DNA of 20,499 nt from Coptodactyla brooksi. Its lineage: Eukaryota > Arthropoda > Insecta > Coleoptera > Scarabaeidae. The DNA lies in the NCBI GenBank assembly GCA_033557675.1, contig JAWQRM010000679.1, positions 1 through 20,499 on the forward strand, in the 5' to 3' direction. Of this stretch, positions 1 through 9,394 are shown one piece after another (the first letter of the stretch is position 1; each line of letters starts with the position of its first letter). The translations under genes were made by a program, and so were the position numbers. Under the pieces are notes generated by a model. That model had not been told where the DNA came from, did no database searches, and saw only the letters and a list, made by a program, of their open reading frames with translations.

Positions 1-690
1 ATTGTAAAAAATACAGTCCTATGAGGCAAGAGAATCGTATTTGTCCTTTAAGCACCACTTTAATTATTATACGTTAGTTACAGATTGCACCGTTTGGATT
101 ATTTTGTATTTTCGAAAAGACATGACAGCTGCGAATAAAAAATTTTTCTTAGAACTGGTATTGCTCTTTCTAGATAAAAAGGTTTCAAATAAAAGTTGCA
201 TTACACCCAACTCTTTACAATTTGAAACTATTTCTGAATTTTTCAGGGCGTTCGATTTATTCTAAAAACTACTGAAGATTTCTAAATGGAATATCCTGGA
301 TATTGTTCTATTTTTGAAGCCCTTATAAGATTTAAGGGTCACCTTAATTATTGTATAAATATAAATATTATATTTTGTATACATTAATATTTTAAATATA
401 AAATTATTACTAGATAAATATTGTGCATTAGCTTCAAGTCGCACCGTCTAGGTGTTATTTCACATTTTTGAACAAAGTTGAGAGGTGCGAATATAAAATT
501 TTGTTTAGAACTGTTGCTTTTTTGATTGGAAAACATTTTTCAAATAAAAGTTGCAGTGCACCGCACTCTTCAAATTTTGAAACTATTTTTGAATATACAG
601 GGTGTTTGGTTTATTTTAAAAATTACCCAAATTCAGATTTTAGACAGTCAAGCCTAAGTCTAAAATATTTCTTCAATATTTTCTAAAACA
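1..690 (+). repeat. Dispersed repeat family R, copy A (two tandem units)
   Basis: Two diverged copies of one unit lie head to tail. The strings GCACCGT (86 and 440) and CAAATAAAAGTTGCA (186 and 541) recur at an offset of about 355 bp. Each unit ends in a module that starts near CAGGGYGTT and continues GGTTTATT (242-304 and 594-650). An AT-rich insertion of about 60 bp (350-420) separates matching parts in unit 2. The same sequence occurs at 7095-7790 in the same orientation, and inverted at 17540-18350, 19205-19510 and 19815-20499. Small open frames here are not conserved between copies, so I read it as non-coding. Whether it is a MITE-derived repeat or part of a larger element cannot be settled from this window. 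Confidence 0.8.
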
Positions 691-791
691 CATTGCGAAA
701 TCATTGTCATAATTAAAATCAAGTCAAGGTAAGAGAAAGTCATGTGGGATGTACACATCAACTGGTTAAACTTCTATTTATAATCACTTAC

Positions 792-842
792 GTACATTGG
801 CAATCATAAAATCACATTATGTGTTTATGATTGCCAATGTAC
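792..842. repeat. Near-perfect hairpin, 19-bp stem
   Basis: Positions 792-810 (GTACATTGGCAATCATAAA) are the exact reverse complement of 824-842. The 13-nt spacer itself contains CACAT (813-817) and ATGTG (819-823), so the palindrome continues almost to its centre apart from an AT bulge at 811-812. The similarity does not extend into the flanks. It could be a tiny MITE end-to-end remnant, a cruciform-prone site or a transcribed stem-loop. Confidence 0.75.
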
Positions 843-859
843 ACACGATCTCTCTTGGT

Positions 860-1485
860 TGTTACTGTTTGTATGTATCATATTACTTTTTTATATTCTA
901 ATATAACAAACTTACTAACGAGCCCGTGGGTGCGCCACTATTCTTTTTTCAACCTAAAGCTTTGAGCCTCCATTACACACCCCAGAATTACCATCCATAT
1001 AGTTTTTTAGACTTTCTTGTTAGAACTATCTATTAAAAAAACTATATTACTGAAAGTATTATTAAGGAATGTTTTTTGAGTAAATCTATCATCAAGTTTT
1101 TATTATGACACGCTATGGAACTTCACTGCATGTGAACAGAATTCTTCAACCATATAGCACACATGGTAAAATAAAATTAAAGTCGTTAATTTGGCTAGCA
1201 GCGGTTTATTGCGTGTATCGTGTGTAGATATAGTAAGTTTTGTGCCCACTGCTTGTAGTGTCAAAGATAGACGGAACGAAAATGTATTATATGTACAGTT
1301 TACATTGTTATTAAAAAAGGAATAAGCGCAGCTGTAGAAGCAACTTTTAGTACTTTTCCACTTACTGTCCCAAAAATTGGTTTCTAAATACATGAAAAGA
1401 ATCGACCAGAGAGTGAACTTAGATATTTTCAATTGCTTTTTACTAATGAACTGTTTTTGGGAATTGTGTACACTACCAACAAATG
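860..1485. other. No gene seen
   Basis: Unremarkable AT-rich DNA. A minus-strand open frame of 109 codons (1103-1432) shows no recognisable motif and overlaps DNA just upstream of the Tc1-like relic, so part of this stretch may be eroded transposon. I see no RNA gene or clear repeat. Confidence 0.4.
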
Positions 1486-1488
1486 TGC

Positions 1489-1800
1489 CGAAAAGATCAG
1501 GAAGACACGACCACTAAAGCGGTTCTCAACCTGGCAAACATGAACTGATGTTGGATTGGTTGAACTGATATCGATCTTCATTGATCAGTGCAATCTCCGG
1601 ACCTAAACCTCATTGAGCTTTGGACCTTTGGGTAGCAGTCGACAAAGAGTTTTTCGCAATTCCATCGATTGCCAAAAACTTGGCAGTCGAGATGACCTGT
1701 CTAATTCCTTAAATAATATCTGGGTTTCGTTGTCTAATAACTTAATTCACCATCTAATTGTTAATCAATGCCGGGCAGATGCTAAGCGGTAATGAAAGTT
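1489..1800 (+). pseudogene. Relic of a Tc1-like transposase
   Basis: Tc1-family transposases move DNA by cut and paste with a DDE-type catalytic domain. At 1585-1632 one frame reads SVQSPDLNLIELWTFG, matching the family signature SPDLNPIE..W that surrounds the last catalytic acid. In the same frame at 1765-1800 it reads SMPGRC, a stop, then AVMK, matching the usual C-terminal S-M-P-x-R-C-x-A-V block. At about 1489-1505 the translation PKRSGR resembles the GRP-type linker that follows the N-terminal helix-turn-helix. These blocks are far closer together than in an intact protein of about 340 residues, so much of the catalytic domain is deleted, and several stops interrupt what remains. Inactive. 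Assignment to Tc1 rather than a close relative rests on the SPDLNPIE motif. Confidence 0.75.
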
Positions 1801-1979
1801 CGCGATTTCGTTCCAAAATATTGATGAATAATTTTGAGTGCGATGTTTTGCCCGAGCAAATTTCTGCTGTGTTTTATTTAAATAAAATTGCTACGTGAAC
1901 AGAAAAAGTTAAGCAAAAACAGAATTGTTCATCTTAAAGTGTGACGCACAGATCAGGCGGAATTGACGGAACACCATTA

Positions 1980-3080
1980 TGTTCACCAAAAACACTAACA
2001 CTGTCACAAGACCTCCTTCTTTGGAGAACGTCAAACTTCCTTGTGGGTTACACAAAGGGACCGGGCACTGACCCGCAACAGTGGAAAAGTGTGGAGTCCT
2101 ATAGAAATTAGGGACGTAGGATGAGCGTCACATTCTCGTTCTGGGACAGCCTGTATTTGTAATCCACTTATATACGGCGACGGAAACGAAACACCTGCGA
2201 TGGACAATGAAAATACCTCCTTCCAAGAAGGAACCAACACGATATATATTGTCAAAATAACATCATCAGAATGTATACAATGTCCAGATACAAAATTTAA
2301 CAAAATAATAATTGAAAATATTCGTTAAACTCACTCATTTGATTATAATTTACCGTTGCACCAACAGATGACACCTCCAGTCCGAACGAGGTTTGGTACG
2401 TTCGTAAATCAGACCCAATCGGTAACGGGTATACAATACTGCCCATCAACAAATGTAAACAAAGTAAATAAACGTTATTTGGCATGCAAACCAGCTCTAA
2501 TCCTTCCACAATTAACGAGTTTGTAAGCATGTTAACACTACCTCTCAGGTTAATCAATGATTTACTATGTTTTAGCAACGGTAAAGTTAAACTAAAGCCT
2601 TATAATGAACCAGACGGAGAACTCACGTTAATCTCGTTAAACAACATTCAAAAACATATAAAGAACAGTAAGGATATTAACTTTTTTGATCAATAACCAG
2701 GTAAGTTACGAAAACATACATTCAAATTGGATATTTGTACAAAATTAGCAAATTTATTCTTCACACGCAGATACCGATTCAAATTGTCTTTCCACCTACC
2801 TTCAGAACTTAAAGGGTCCAGGCCGATACGCCCTCAACTTGGGGAAATGTATAATGTAATCCGCAAAACACGCGACTCGAACGGCCTTCCAAAAATTTCG
2901 AGAAAATCCAACTCACACAGTCCCCTCTATGAAAAATATTCCAAACGACGGCACTCGCCAATTGCACACTTACGTGTCCGACGTGGAAAAGAGGACCTCA
3001 CGAAAGGAAAACCTGCTTTTATAGAAGAAAAAGAGAAAGTAGAAATACCAACTTGTGTCAGCACTGAGAGAAAATAATTT
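1980..3080 (+). other. Unidentified decayed coding-like segment
   Basis: This stretch is richer in G and C than its surroundings and holds several adjoining plus-strand open frames. One runs through about 2160-2325 and reads NETPAMDNENTSFQEGTN. A shifted frame follows at about 2345-2475 (reads EVWYVRKSDPIGNGYTILPI), then 2484-2696, then 2727-3077, whose product is basic and ends KVEIPTCVSTERK. The succession of open frames broken by single shifts is what a decayed retroelement or viral-type open frame would look like, but I do not recognise the family. The minus strand is also partly open (2031-2303, 2297-2578), so strand is not certain. The segment 2150-2230 recurs at 15985-16085. Confidence 0.35.
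2150..2235 (+). repeat. Member 1 of a diverged repeat pair
   Basis: Shares an aligned block with 15985-16085, including the near-identical stretch CAATGAAAATAYCTCCTTCCAAGA. In the plus frame the two copies translate similarly (NENTSFQE here, NENISFQE there), with the upstream residues D..NE also shared. Confidence 0.65.
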
Positions 3081-4560
3081 TCCTAAAAGAAGACAACGTC
3101 AAATGACAACCAAAGGGGAACAAAACTATAAGAGGAAGGACACTCGAAGGTAAGTAAGTCATTCAAATTAAAGAGGCCGCTGCGCAAATCCCACTGAAAT
3201 ACAGAAATCGACTTATCGACACTAGAAATCAACTGCAGAAAACGGATGTCAACGCGAAAAGGACGCTAAGATAAATAATCGACGAAGCAATCGATTAAGA
3301 CATGTTTACCATGTCTGAATGTACAAATGGTAGAAAAACAAGCGACTCAAGAATAATACTACAACCATAAAAAATGGAAGACTAATCGTCCACAAAATAA
3401 ATAAAGTCCACTAAAAAGAAAGACTCGAAACGAATCGTTTCAAGAGCTTTAAATTCTCTACAAAATGGTGCATTTCACTTCTTCGAATGGTACTACTGTA
3501 CACTGATTATTTCATCCAAACACTAGATATTTTTCTGAGGTTGCCGTGTCTGTATATTCTATGACCGTAATGCGATTTTACTAGTTTACCAGGATAACTT
3601 TTAAAGCAATTGTTAATGTGTTATTACAGAACAAAAGCGTTCTTCTTGTCTCCACCGTTCTCTATCAGGGCTATTGATAGGTTGCCGTGCGAAGGTCCAT
3701 GTGTGTAGCATTGATCCAACATAATGCCTATCTATTTACCCATGCAGCTGTTCATTACCTAGACGAGGCTATCGTCGCATAGCCGATAATTGAAAATTAT
3801 TTATCCGGTTGACGGTGACATCGCTCATTAATCAACGTATCTAACTAGATGCGCCCAGGGATAAGTTAAAGCAGAAAGGTAATTAACTGAAGACATGGTT
3901 TTACATCTCGCATAAAAGCTTTGTTACGTGCTTATATGTGTGCTTATATATGTGGTGTACTGTCTACCGTAAATTGTTGCAATATTTTTGAATGAGTGTA
4001 TGTTTATAGTATAAAAACTTTAAACATCACAATGGCAAAGCAAATTACACTTAAAAAAAGATTACACTTAAATAATATAGCAGCTATTGACATATGTTTT
4101 CTCTATTTTCTCCATTTTCTTCCCGATATTTTCATTTAACTGTGTAGGTAAATTTTATGCAACGTAACATCTCATTAGATTAAGAAGGATAAATCATGAG
4201 AATTTAACGCCCCAAGAATGTAAAAAATGCAATAACTTTTTCTATTAATGCACTAAAATAACAATTGGCAGCAAGCCCAAAAACGCTTGGTACCGAAAAC
4301 ACGTTTGCTTCTTACTATGGGACTATTGAAATAATGAGTTCTTTTTTTCTAATCGACCTGTTTCAAATACGGAATCTCTAAATGTCAACCCCACTGACTG
4401 GGTTGTTTATTTTTTCGAACCATGAGACTAACACGATAATTTCATATCCTGGACGAAATAAATATTATAGTTTTCAAGCCCTTATCGGGAATATTAAGTT
4501 TCCTCATATGTGAGCTGGCCAGGACTTAATGAATTATTTTTATGTTTGTGCGTTTTCGGG
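3080..4560. other. No gene seen
   Basis: The first 350 bases are purine-rich and may continue the decayed element before them, but no frame is open for long. Small inverted repeats occur (for example GGCTAT at 3767 with ATAGCC), none long enough to name. ATTACACTTAAA is tandemly duplicated near 4044-4073. No recognisable protein motif or RNA gene. Confidence 0.4.
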
Positions 4561-4568
4561 GAGATAAA

Positions 4569-4943
4569 TCAACCTACACACGTTGTGTTAAGTCCCCGAG
4601 ACGCTTTATGGGATTCTAAATATGGGGGGTTTCCGTTAATTCGGTGACACCTTAAAAATCTCATAATTGGTAAGAGGTTAACCCTCGAAGTTTCGTAGGA
4701 AATCTGGGTGGAGCAAGAAGTTTCTTGGGAGGAAAATATCCTAAGAAAGTAAGTCATTGACGGTCTTCTAGACAGTTCGGTAACGGATTTTCCTCGAGTG
4801 TAGTTAAGTTTCTGCCTTTTCATGACAGAGTTCCAAAAGCGAACTCCTTGCAAATAAATCCTGAGCGAACGACCTAAAGGTAGGTGGATTCCGTATTTTA
4901 AAGAAGGGGCCAATAAATAAATTGAAAGGATAATAGACTTCAA
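4569..4943 (-). other. Unrecognised open frame in a GC-richer block
   Basis: The minus strand is open for 124 codons from an ATG at 4943. The product is basic, begins with a short hydrophobic stretch (IILSIYLLAPSL) and has no motif I recognise. The block is visibly richer in G and C than the AT-rich DNA on both sides, which suggests inserted DNA such as part of an LTR element. The plus strand also has stretches open between stops (for example DALWDSKYGGFPLIR), so the true strand is unclear. Probably not a functional gene: no homologue in the window, no neighbouring exon and a microsatellite directly after it. Confidence 0.2.
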
Positions 4944-4956
4944 TCATTATTCTCTA

Positions 4957-4958
<2 letters not shown>

Positions 4959-4993
<35 letters not shown>
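4959..4993. repeat. CT microsatellite
   Basis: A run of alternating T and C, interrupted once by TTT near 4980. Low-complexity tract with no other feature attached. Confidence 0.9.
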
Positions 4994-4994
<1 letters not shown>

Positions 4995-4999
4995 GGAGA

Positions 5000-5570
5000 T
5001 AAAAATTAGTTTGTATTATTATATTTATCATAAATAATTTGTGTTCCAAATTTGTAAGTTTTTGTTGCTTTTTTGTTCTTTATTTTCTCTTGAATGTAAA
5101 TATATAGTTAAGTAACTAAATTTTGCTGTATTATTTGCCTTTAACAAGTAATTTCCAAGAAGGTTTCCTGTACAGCGAACCCATTAAGCCCTCTGAAGGC
5201 CTTAAATTTATTCTCTGTGTTTTTCATAGTGGTGGCAGCTACACGCTACTTAAGCAAACCGACAGAGCCGTTAAAGTAGGATTAGCATTATTTAATCTAT
5301 CATTTTAATCGGTTTGCCGGCCACGTTCCTACACTATATAAATTGATCTTGATCTTGTAATTTATCATAACTTGTGTGTTATACATTATGACTGCTTGTA
5401 TAATTTACGTAATAAAGCTATAAGAATAGTACTATTCAACTGAAATCCAACTCACTGTAATTAATCAGTTAAGCAAACAATTTATCTACTTCGCTAGGCT
5501 TTTATAGAATACTGTACTAACGCATATGCTTATTGTTACTTATGCTTACTTTGTTAATGTGCAGGAAAGT
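5000..5570. other. Unassigned, with promoter-like and polyadenylation-like signals
   Basis: A TATA-like string (CTATATAAA, 5333-5341) is followed about 70 bases later by AATAAA (5411-5416). This is the order found in long terminal repeats of retroelements. No matching second copy, primer-binding site or polypurine tract is visible in the window, so a solo LTR is only a possibility. The short plus frame at 5123-5308 has no recognisable motif. Confidence 0.25.
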
Positions 5571-5574
5571 ATAA

Positions 5575-6120
5575 GTACGAAGAGAAGATAACAACCCAGG
5601 CAGAAGAAAAAACTATTAAAGACTAAACCAAGAGAAAATAACAAAATAGTATATGAAAAAAAAAGGAAATGGTGGAAATATTTGCAAATGAAACCTCAAG
5701 ATTGTGTTGACAGCAAATGAATAAGGAAGGAAGTTAAAAGAACGGCGTGAGAAGAAAAGGAAAAAGCATGAATACATTTCGAAAACAAGTCATAACACAT
5801 CTATGAAGAAAATGAAAAAGAAATTTCTTAGATATAAGGAAATAGATTAGGCAGTAAAAGGGCGCCGTACTAACAACATTAAAGACAACAAACGCATATT
5901 ATAACCTTAGAATAGGAAAGGTGGGAAAATATTCTTCATACGTCTTTATCTAGAATCCGAAGACGACGCAATAGATAAACGATGGAATAAAGAGAAATAT
6001 AAATCAGAAACAGAAAGATTGTGAAGCGACTCGAACGAACACAGGAGTGGTAATTACTTGTAAGAAATTAGAACAAGCAATACGAGAAATGGAAAAGCAT
6101 TGAACTTACATAACATCAGA
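5575..6120 (+). pseudogene. Possible non-LTR retrotransposon remnant
   Basis: A strongly purine-rich plus strand (runs of A and G) unlike the flanking DNA. Conceptual translation gives short lysine- and arginine-rich pieces such as KWWKYLQMKPQD followed by IRKEVKRTA and EEKEKA. This resembles the K/R-rich helical linker between the endonuclease and reverse transcriptase domains of many insect LINEs. No polymerase or endonuclease motif is preserved and every frame is interrupted by stops. The call rests on composition and loose resemblance, so it may be wrong; a simple purine-rich tract is the alternative. Confidence 0.3.
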
Positions 6121-6960
6121 AATTCTGAGATATGGTATTTTAATTTTGTTGAAATAAAAAATTAAATTGACCTACTTTGATAATATTAATCCTAATTTAC
6201 TTTAGAGCTATCGAAGGTTTATTATACAATTCCTTTTCTCCGTGTATTAAACAATGTCCAACACCCGGTCAAATATTGCAAGAAAATGTTTGTTGATGCC
6301 CATTACTGGTCTTTATGAAACCTAGTGATTGAATATCTCGAAAAATTTGCTTCATGCGTAAAAGGAACACAAGAATGAAATTTTACGAAGAGTATTTTGT
6401 TAAGGTAAGATTTTTCGGTTTGTTTCATTGATCCGACTAAGTTAATTTCCCGTTGAATACGAGGGACATTACGATTCTCAGAAAATGAAATACATCATGC
6501 CAATTCTTTCTCCTATCATATGCCATCTGGTGGCATATTGGGTAACGTGCCAATATTTGGTAATGTTTAAACTTCTTGCAGCAATTTGTGATCTCCAATA
6601 AGGTTGATTTATCTGGCAATATAAAATTCGTGCTTAAATTTGTATGGATTTATGACCCATTCATGACCAGAGTTCCATCTAGATAACCTCTGTAACAAAA
6701 GAAAGTATTAATATCCGCTGCTAAGCTGCAAAGCCCAGCGAATCATAATTCTGTTTTCGACTTCACGCAATGGTCAATAGGCAGAAAAAATCCTTTTTGT
6801 CAATAACATAGTGAGCAATTTTATTTCTTTTACCGATAAGTCAAAAGAGAAAATTTCGCATTCGCAGAAAAAATGGATGTTGAGATTTTCATGAATCATT
6901 TCATGGATTGACAAATTCGGCTATTTGTATTTGAGAAAACAGAGGTTTGTGGTCTCGTAG
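6120..6960. other. No gene seen
   Basis: AT-rich sequence without an open frame that shows family motifs. A short perfect inverted repeat ATATGCCA/TGGCATAT lies near 6519-6539. The minus open frame of 60 codons at 6437-6619 is not recognised. Confidence 0.4.
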
Positions 6961-6963
6961 TTA

Positions 6964-7091
6964 CTAGAACTAACAAACACCTTGACCACAAGAATGGCGT
7001 CATTCTCCTGATGAAGGTTTATTAGATAAACCGAAACGTACGTCAAGATTTTAAACAATCTTGTTATGGTTAAGGTGTTCGTTAGCTCTAG
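6964..7091. repeat. Inverted repeat enclosing the hammerhead-like motif
   Basis: The left arm 6964-6988 (CTAGAACTAACAAACACC then TTGACCA) matches the reverse complement of 7067-7091 at 22 of 25 positions. After a 3-base bulge the pairing resumes: 6989-6996 (CAAGAATG) against 7056-7063 at 7 of 8. The arms therefore form a long helix that closes around the catalytic-core-like sequence at 7008-7044, in the place where stem I of a type I hammerhead would lie. Confidence 0.8.
7008..7044 (+). ncRNA. Hammerhead-ribozyme-like motif
   Basis: The order of elements matches a type I hammerhead: CTGATGA (7008-7014), a perfect 7-bp stem II GGTTTAT/ATAAACC with a 3-nt loop (7016-7032), GAAA (7033-7036), a very short stem III (CG..CG, 7037-7042) and the cleavage triplet GTC (7042-7044). 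Stem I would be formed by the surrounding inverted repeat, with TCT/AGA pairing next to the core. Penelope-like retroelements are known to carry hammerheads with such minimal stem III. Two caveats: one unpaired A sits between CTGATGA and stem II, and the first stem I position is a C.A mismatch, so self-cleavage may be weak or lost. The motif also occurs on the minus strand at 11461-11495. Confidence 0.6.
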
Positions 7092-7094
7092 GTC

Positions 7095-7790
7095 ATTTGT
7101 AGTCTATCTATGCTATTTTAAGTGGTTGGTCTGTCCGTCCGTGCGTCTATAAGCAGTATAATTACTGTCATATTTGACTAACTGAAACTATTTCTTTTAT
7201 ATAAGTACCTGATAAAAGATCTCCTGACTTTAACTTCCTACCTAAAGAACAACCATATCATACATCATGTCCATTTGTGATTGCAGTACTTAACCTACAT
7301 TTTTTTACTTTTTTCTGTTACAATTTTCTGTAACAAAATATATTTTTATAATCTGAATAAAATTCGAAGTTAAAAACTATAAACATAGTTAGTGCCTACT
7401 TAACATTAACTACTCTCAAGTTATAAGCATTAATGATAAAAATACAGTTCTACGGGGTAAGATGGTATTTCTTTTTTAAATTGTATTATTCTCTTTAGAA
7501 AAAAATATTTCAAGTAAATGTTACATCACATCGAACTATTTTTGAATGTGCAAGGGGTTGGTTTATACTAAAAGCTACCCTCAGATTTTCAAATAGAACA
7601 GCCTGTATATCAAGTCCTTAGAAGATTTAAGCTCAACTTTAATCATTATACATTATCTCTAAGTCCCATAATTTGGGCGTTATTTCATATTTTTCAACAA
7701 AAAACAGCTGCACCAGCAAAATTTCTGAACTCATCACAATTTAAAAACTATTTTTGAATACGCAGGGTGTTTTCAATAAAGCACTTTATT
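7095..7790 (+). repeat. Dispersed repeat family R, copy B
   Basis: Begins with the string TTTGTAGTCTATCTATGC and the GTCTGTCCGTCCGTGCGTC tract (7129-7147) that also marks the copies at 17195, 19370 and 20290. It then runs into the body seen at 1-690 (AAAAATACAGTTCTACGGGG at 7439 corresponds to AAAAATACAGTCCTATGAGG near 7). It holds one 70-bp module (7551-7611) ending AACAGCCTGTATAT, and the start of another (CGCAGGGTGTTTTC) at about 7760, where similarity stops. Diverged and non-coding. Confidence 0.75.
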
Positions 7791-8330
7791 GAAAAGGTAA
7801 CTTGGAGCACAACTGCAGAGAAGACAGAAACGTCTTCGATCGATCTACATATTAATCATCACTTATTAAGCCCGAAACAACGTTGATGATTACAGGGCTT
7901 TACAAAGTCATGCGTGTATACTAACTATATTCATTCGTTCGTGTTTACGATAGTGACGTTACATACGAAATATTGGATGGGCTTATTAATGACCATGTAT
8001 CGATGTCACATACCCCAAAAAGTTTAATGAATTTAATTGTAGGAAGCGTTACTAGTATTTGCGTTAAAGCCAAGATCTGTTTTCGGCACGTCCTCTGACC
8101 CGATGTATATTTCGGGTATCTACATGCCCAGCTCTGTTTTCGATACTTTTGCTTATCCGTATAAGCCCATGAGTGTTTACATTTTGTAGCCCGCCACTTG
8201 ACGACACCGATAAGCTTAACATATCCAATGCCGCTAGGTATTCGAATTATTATTGCTCTGAATTAACTGTTCGTGTAAAATCCAGCCTATCGCGGATGCC
8301 ACGAATAATATAAGAATAACAAACTTACTC
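7790..8330. other. No gene seen; small complementary blocks
   Basis: GAAGAC/GTCTTC at 7820-7837 can form a 6-bp hairpin, and interleaved complementary blocks lie at 7854-7900 (reported as a finding). The remainder, somewhat richer in G and C near 8090-8220, has no open frame or motif that I recognise. Confidence 0.4.
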
Positions 8331-9300
8331 TATCGAAAAGATTTGTTAATTAAATTACTAGCAAGAGATGACAATACTAATACTTCACTAGCATACACTC
8401 TAAACAATGTTGTTTCAAATTTATCTCTGGCATGGAACAGTTTAAAAACTGTTAGTGTTAAGTATATGTGGGAAGCCATAGTCTCCGCATACACCGTTTG
8501 TATGTTTTTTTCTGTAAGACGACGCACACTGGGAAGCGAGTGCCTAAATCATCTCAAAATTCAATTTTACTAAATATTATGTACTCCTAAAATATTCACT
8601 CATCCTGATAGCTACAACTTCATATTTTATTGTGGTCTAATTTTATTTTAATTTGATTAATCCATTTGATTTTTATAAAGTTTCAAATGTTGTTACTTAT
8701 ATTGAAGAACCAAAAAGTTCTACCTACGAATTTATGCATTTATACATTTTTCAATTGGATTTTTAACTACTAGGGAATTGTGTCGAATATTTAGAATTAC
8801 CACTATAATGTTACTTAAAGCATGTACTTTATGTATATAGCTATGTAGTTTCCGTAGCAAACGAAATGTTTGAATTCGCTCCTTTCGCTGAAATTGTTCC
8901 CTGAAACAAAGTGAACGCGGTATGTAAGAAAATGAAGATAATTGGACTGCTTTTTTTATCGGTATCTTTTTTATCGGTATGACGACCAAGCAGAGGGATA
9001 TTGTTTTCAATAAGAATCTCTGGATTCACTATCTGTGGTAACCATGTCAATAAAAATTATACTACAAATAAGCGCAATCAATACACTTCATCACTATCAA
9101 TTAAAATTGTAATTATATTCGTATATTTGTTTAGATAAGTAACACGGTTTACCAACATTGTGTTTTTATTTGTGCGGTTGGGATTGGAAAAGGTATAAAT
9201 ATGATTTCGAAATTAATCTATAGCATACACCTCCTTAGTTTACATTGTGTTCCTAACTGAATTCGTAAAGTATTGTATGTGAAAATGATAAATCGAAAGA
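8330..9300. other. No identifiable gene
   Basis: Short open frames on both strands (8343-8573 plus; 8732-9010 and 8841-9050 minus) have no recognisable domain and overlap one another. A 15-bp tandem duplication TTTTTTATCGGTATC/G occupies 8952-8981. Otherwise plain AT-rich DNA. Confidence 0.35.
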
Positions 9301-9394
9301 TTAAAAATTAAAATTCACGATTTGTCTGACTTTCATTGGAAACCATATTTCTTTGGAAACGCAATTTATTTGTGTCAAAGCAAACACTTAGGAA

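Noticed and set aside
2031..2578. Minus-strand genes suggested by open frames
   Set aside because: The plus frame is the one whose translation is preserved between the 2.2 kb and 16.0 kb copies, so the minus frames are more likely shadows.
5333..5416. Functional promoter and poly(A) site of a gene
   Set aside because: TATAAA and AATAAA strings are frequent by chance in AT-rich DNA and no coding sequence is attached. They are kept only as a weak hint of a solo LTR.
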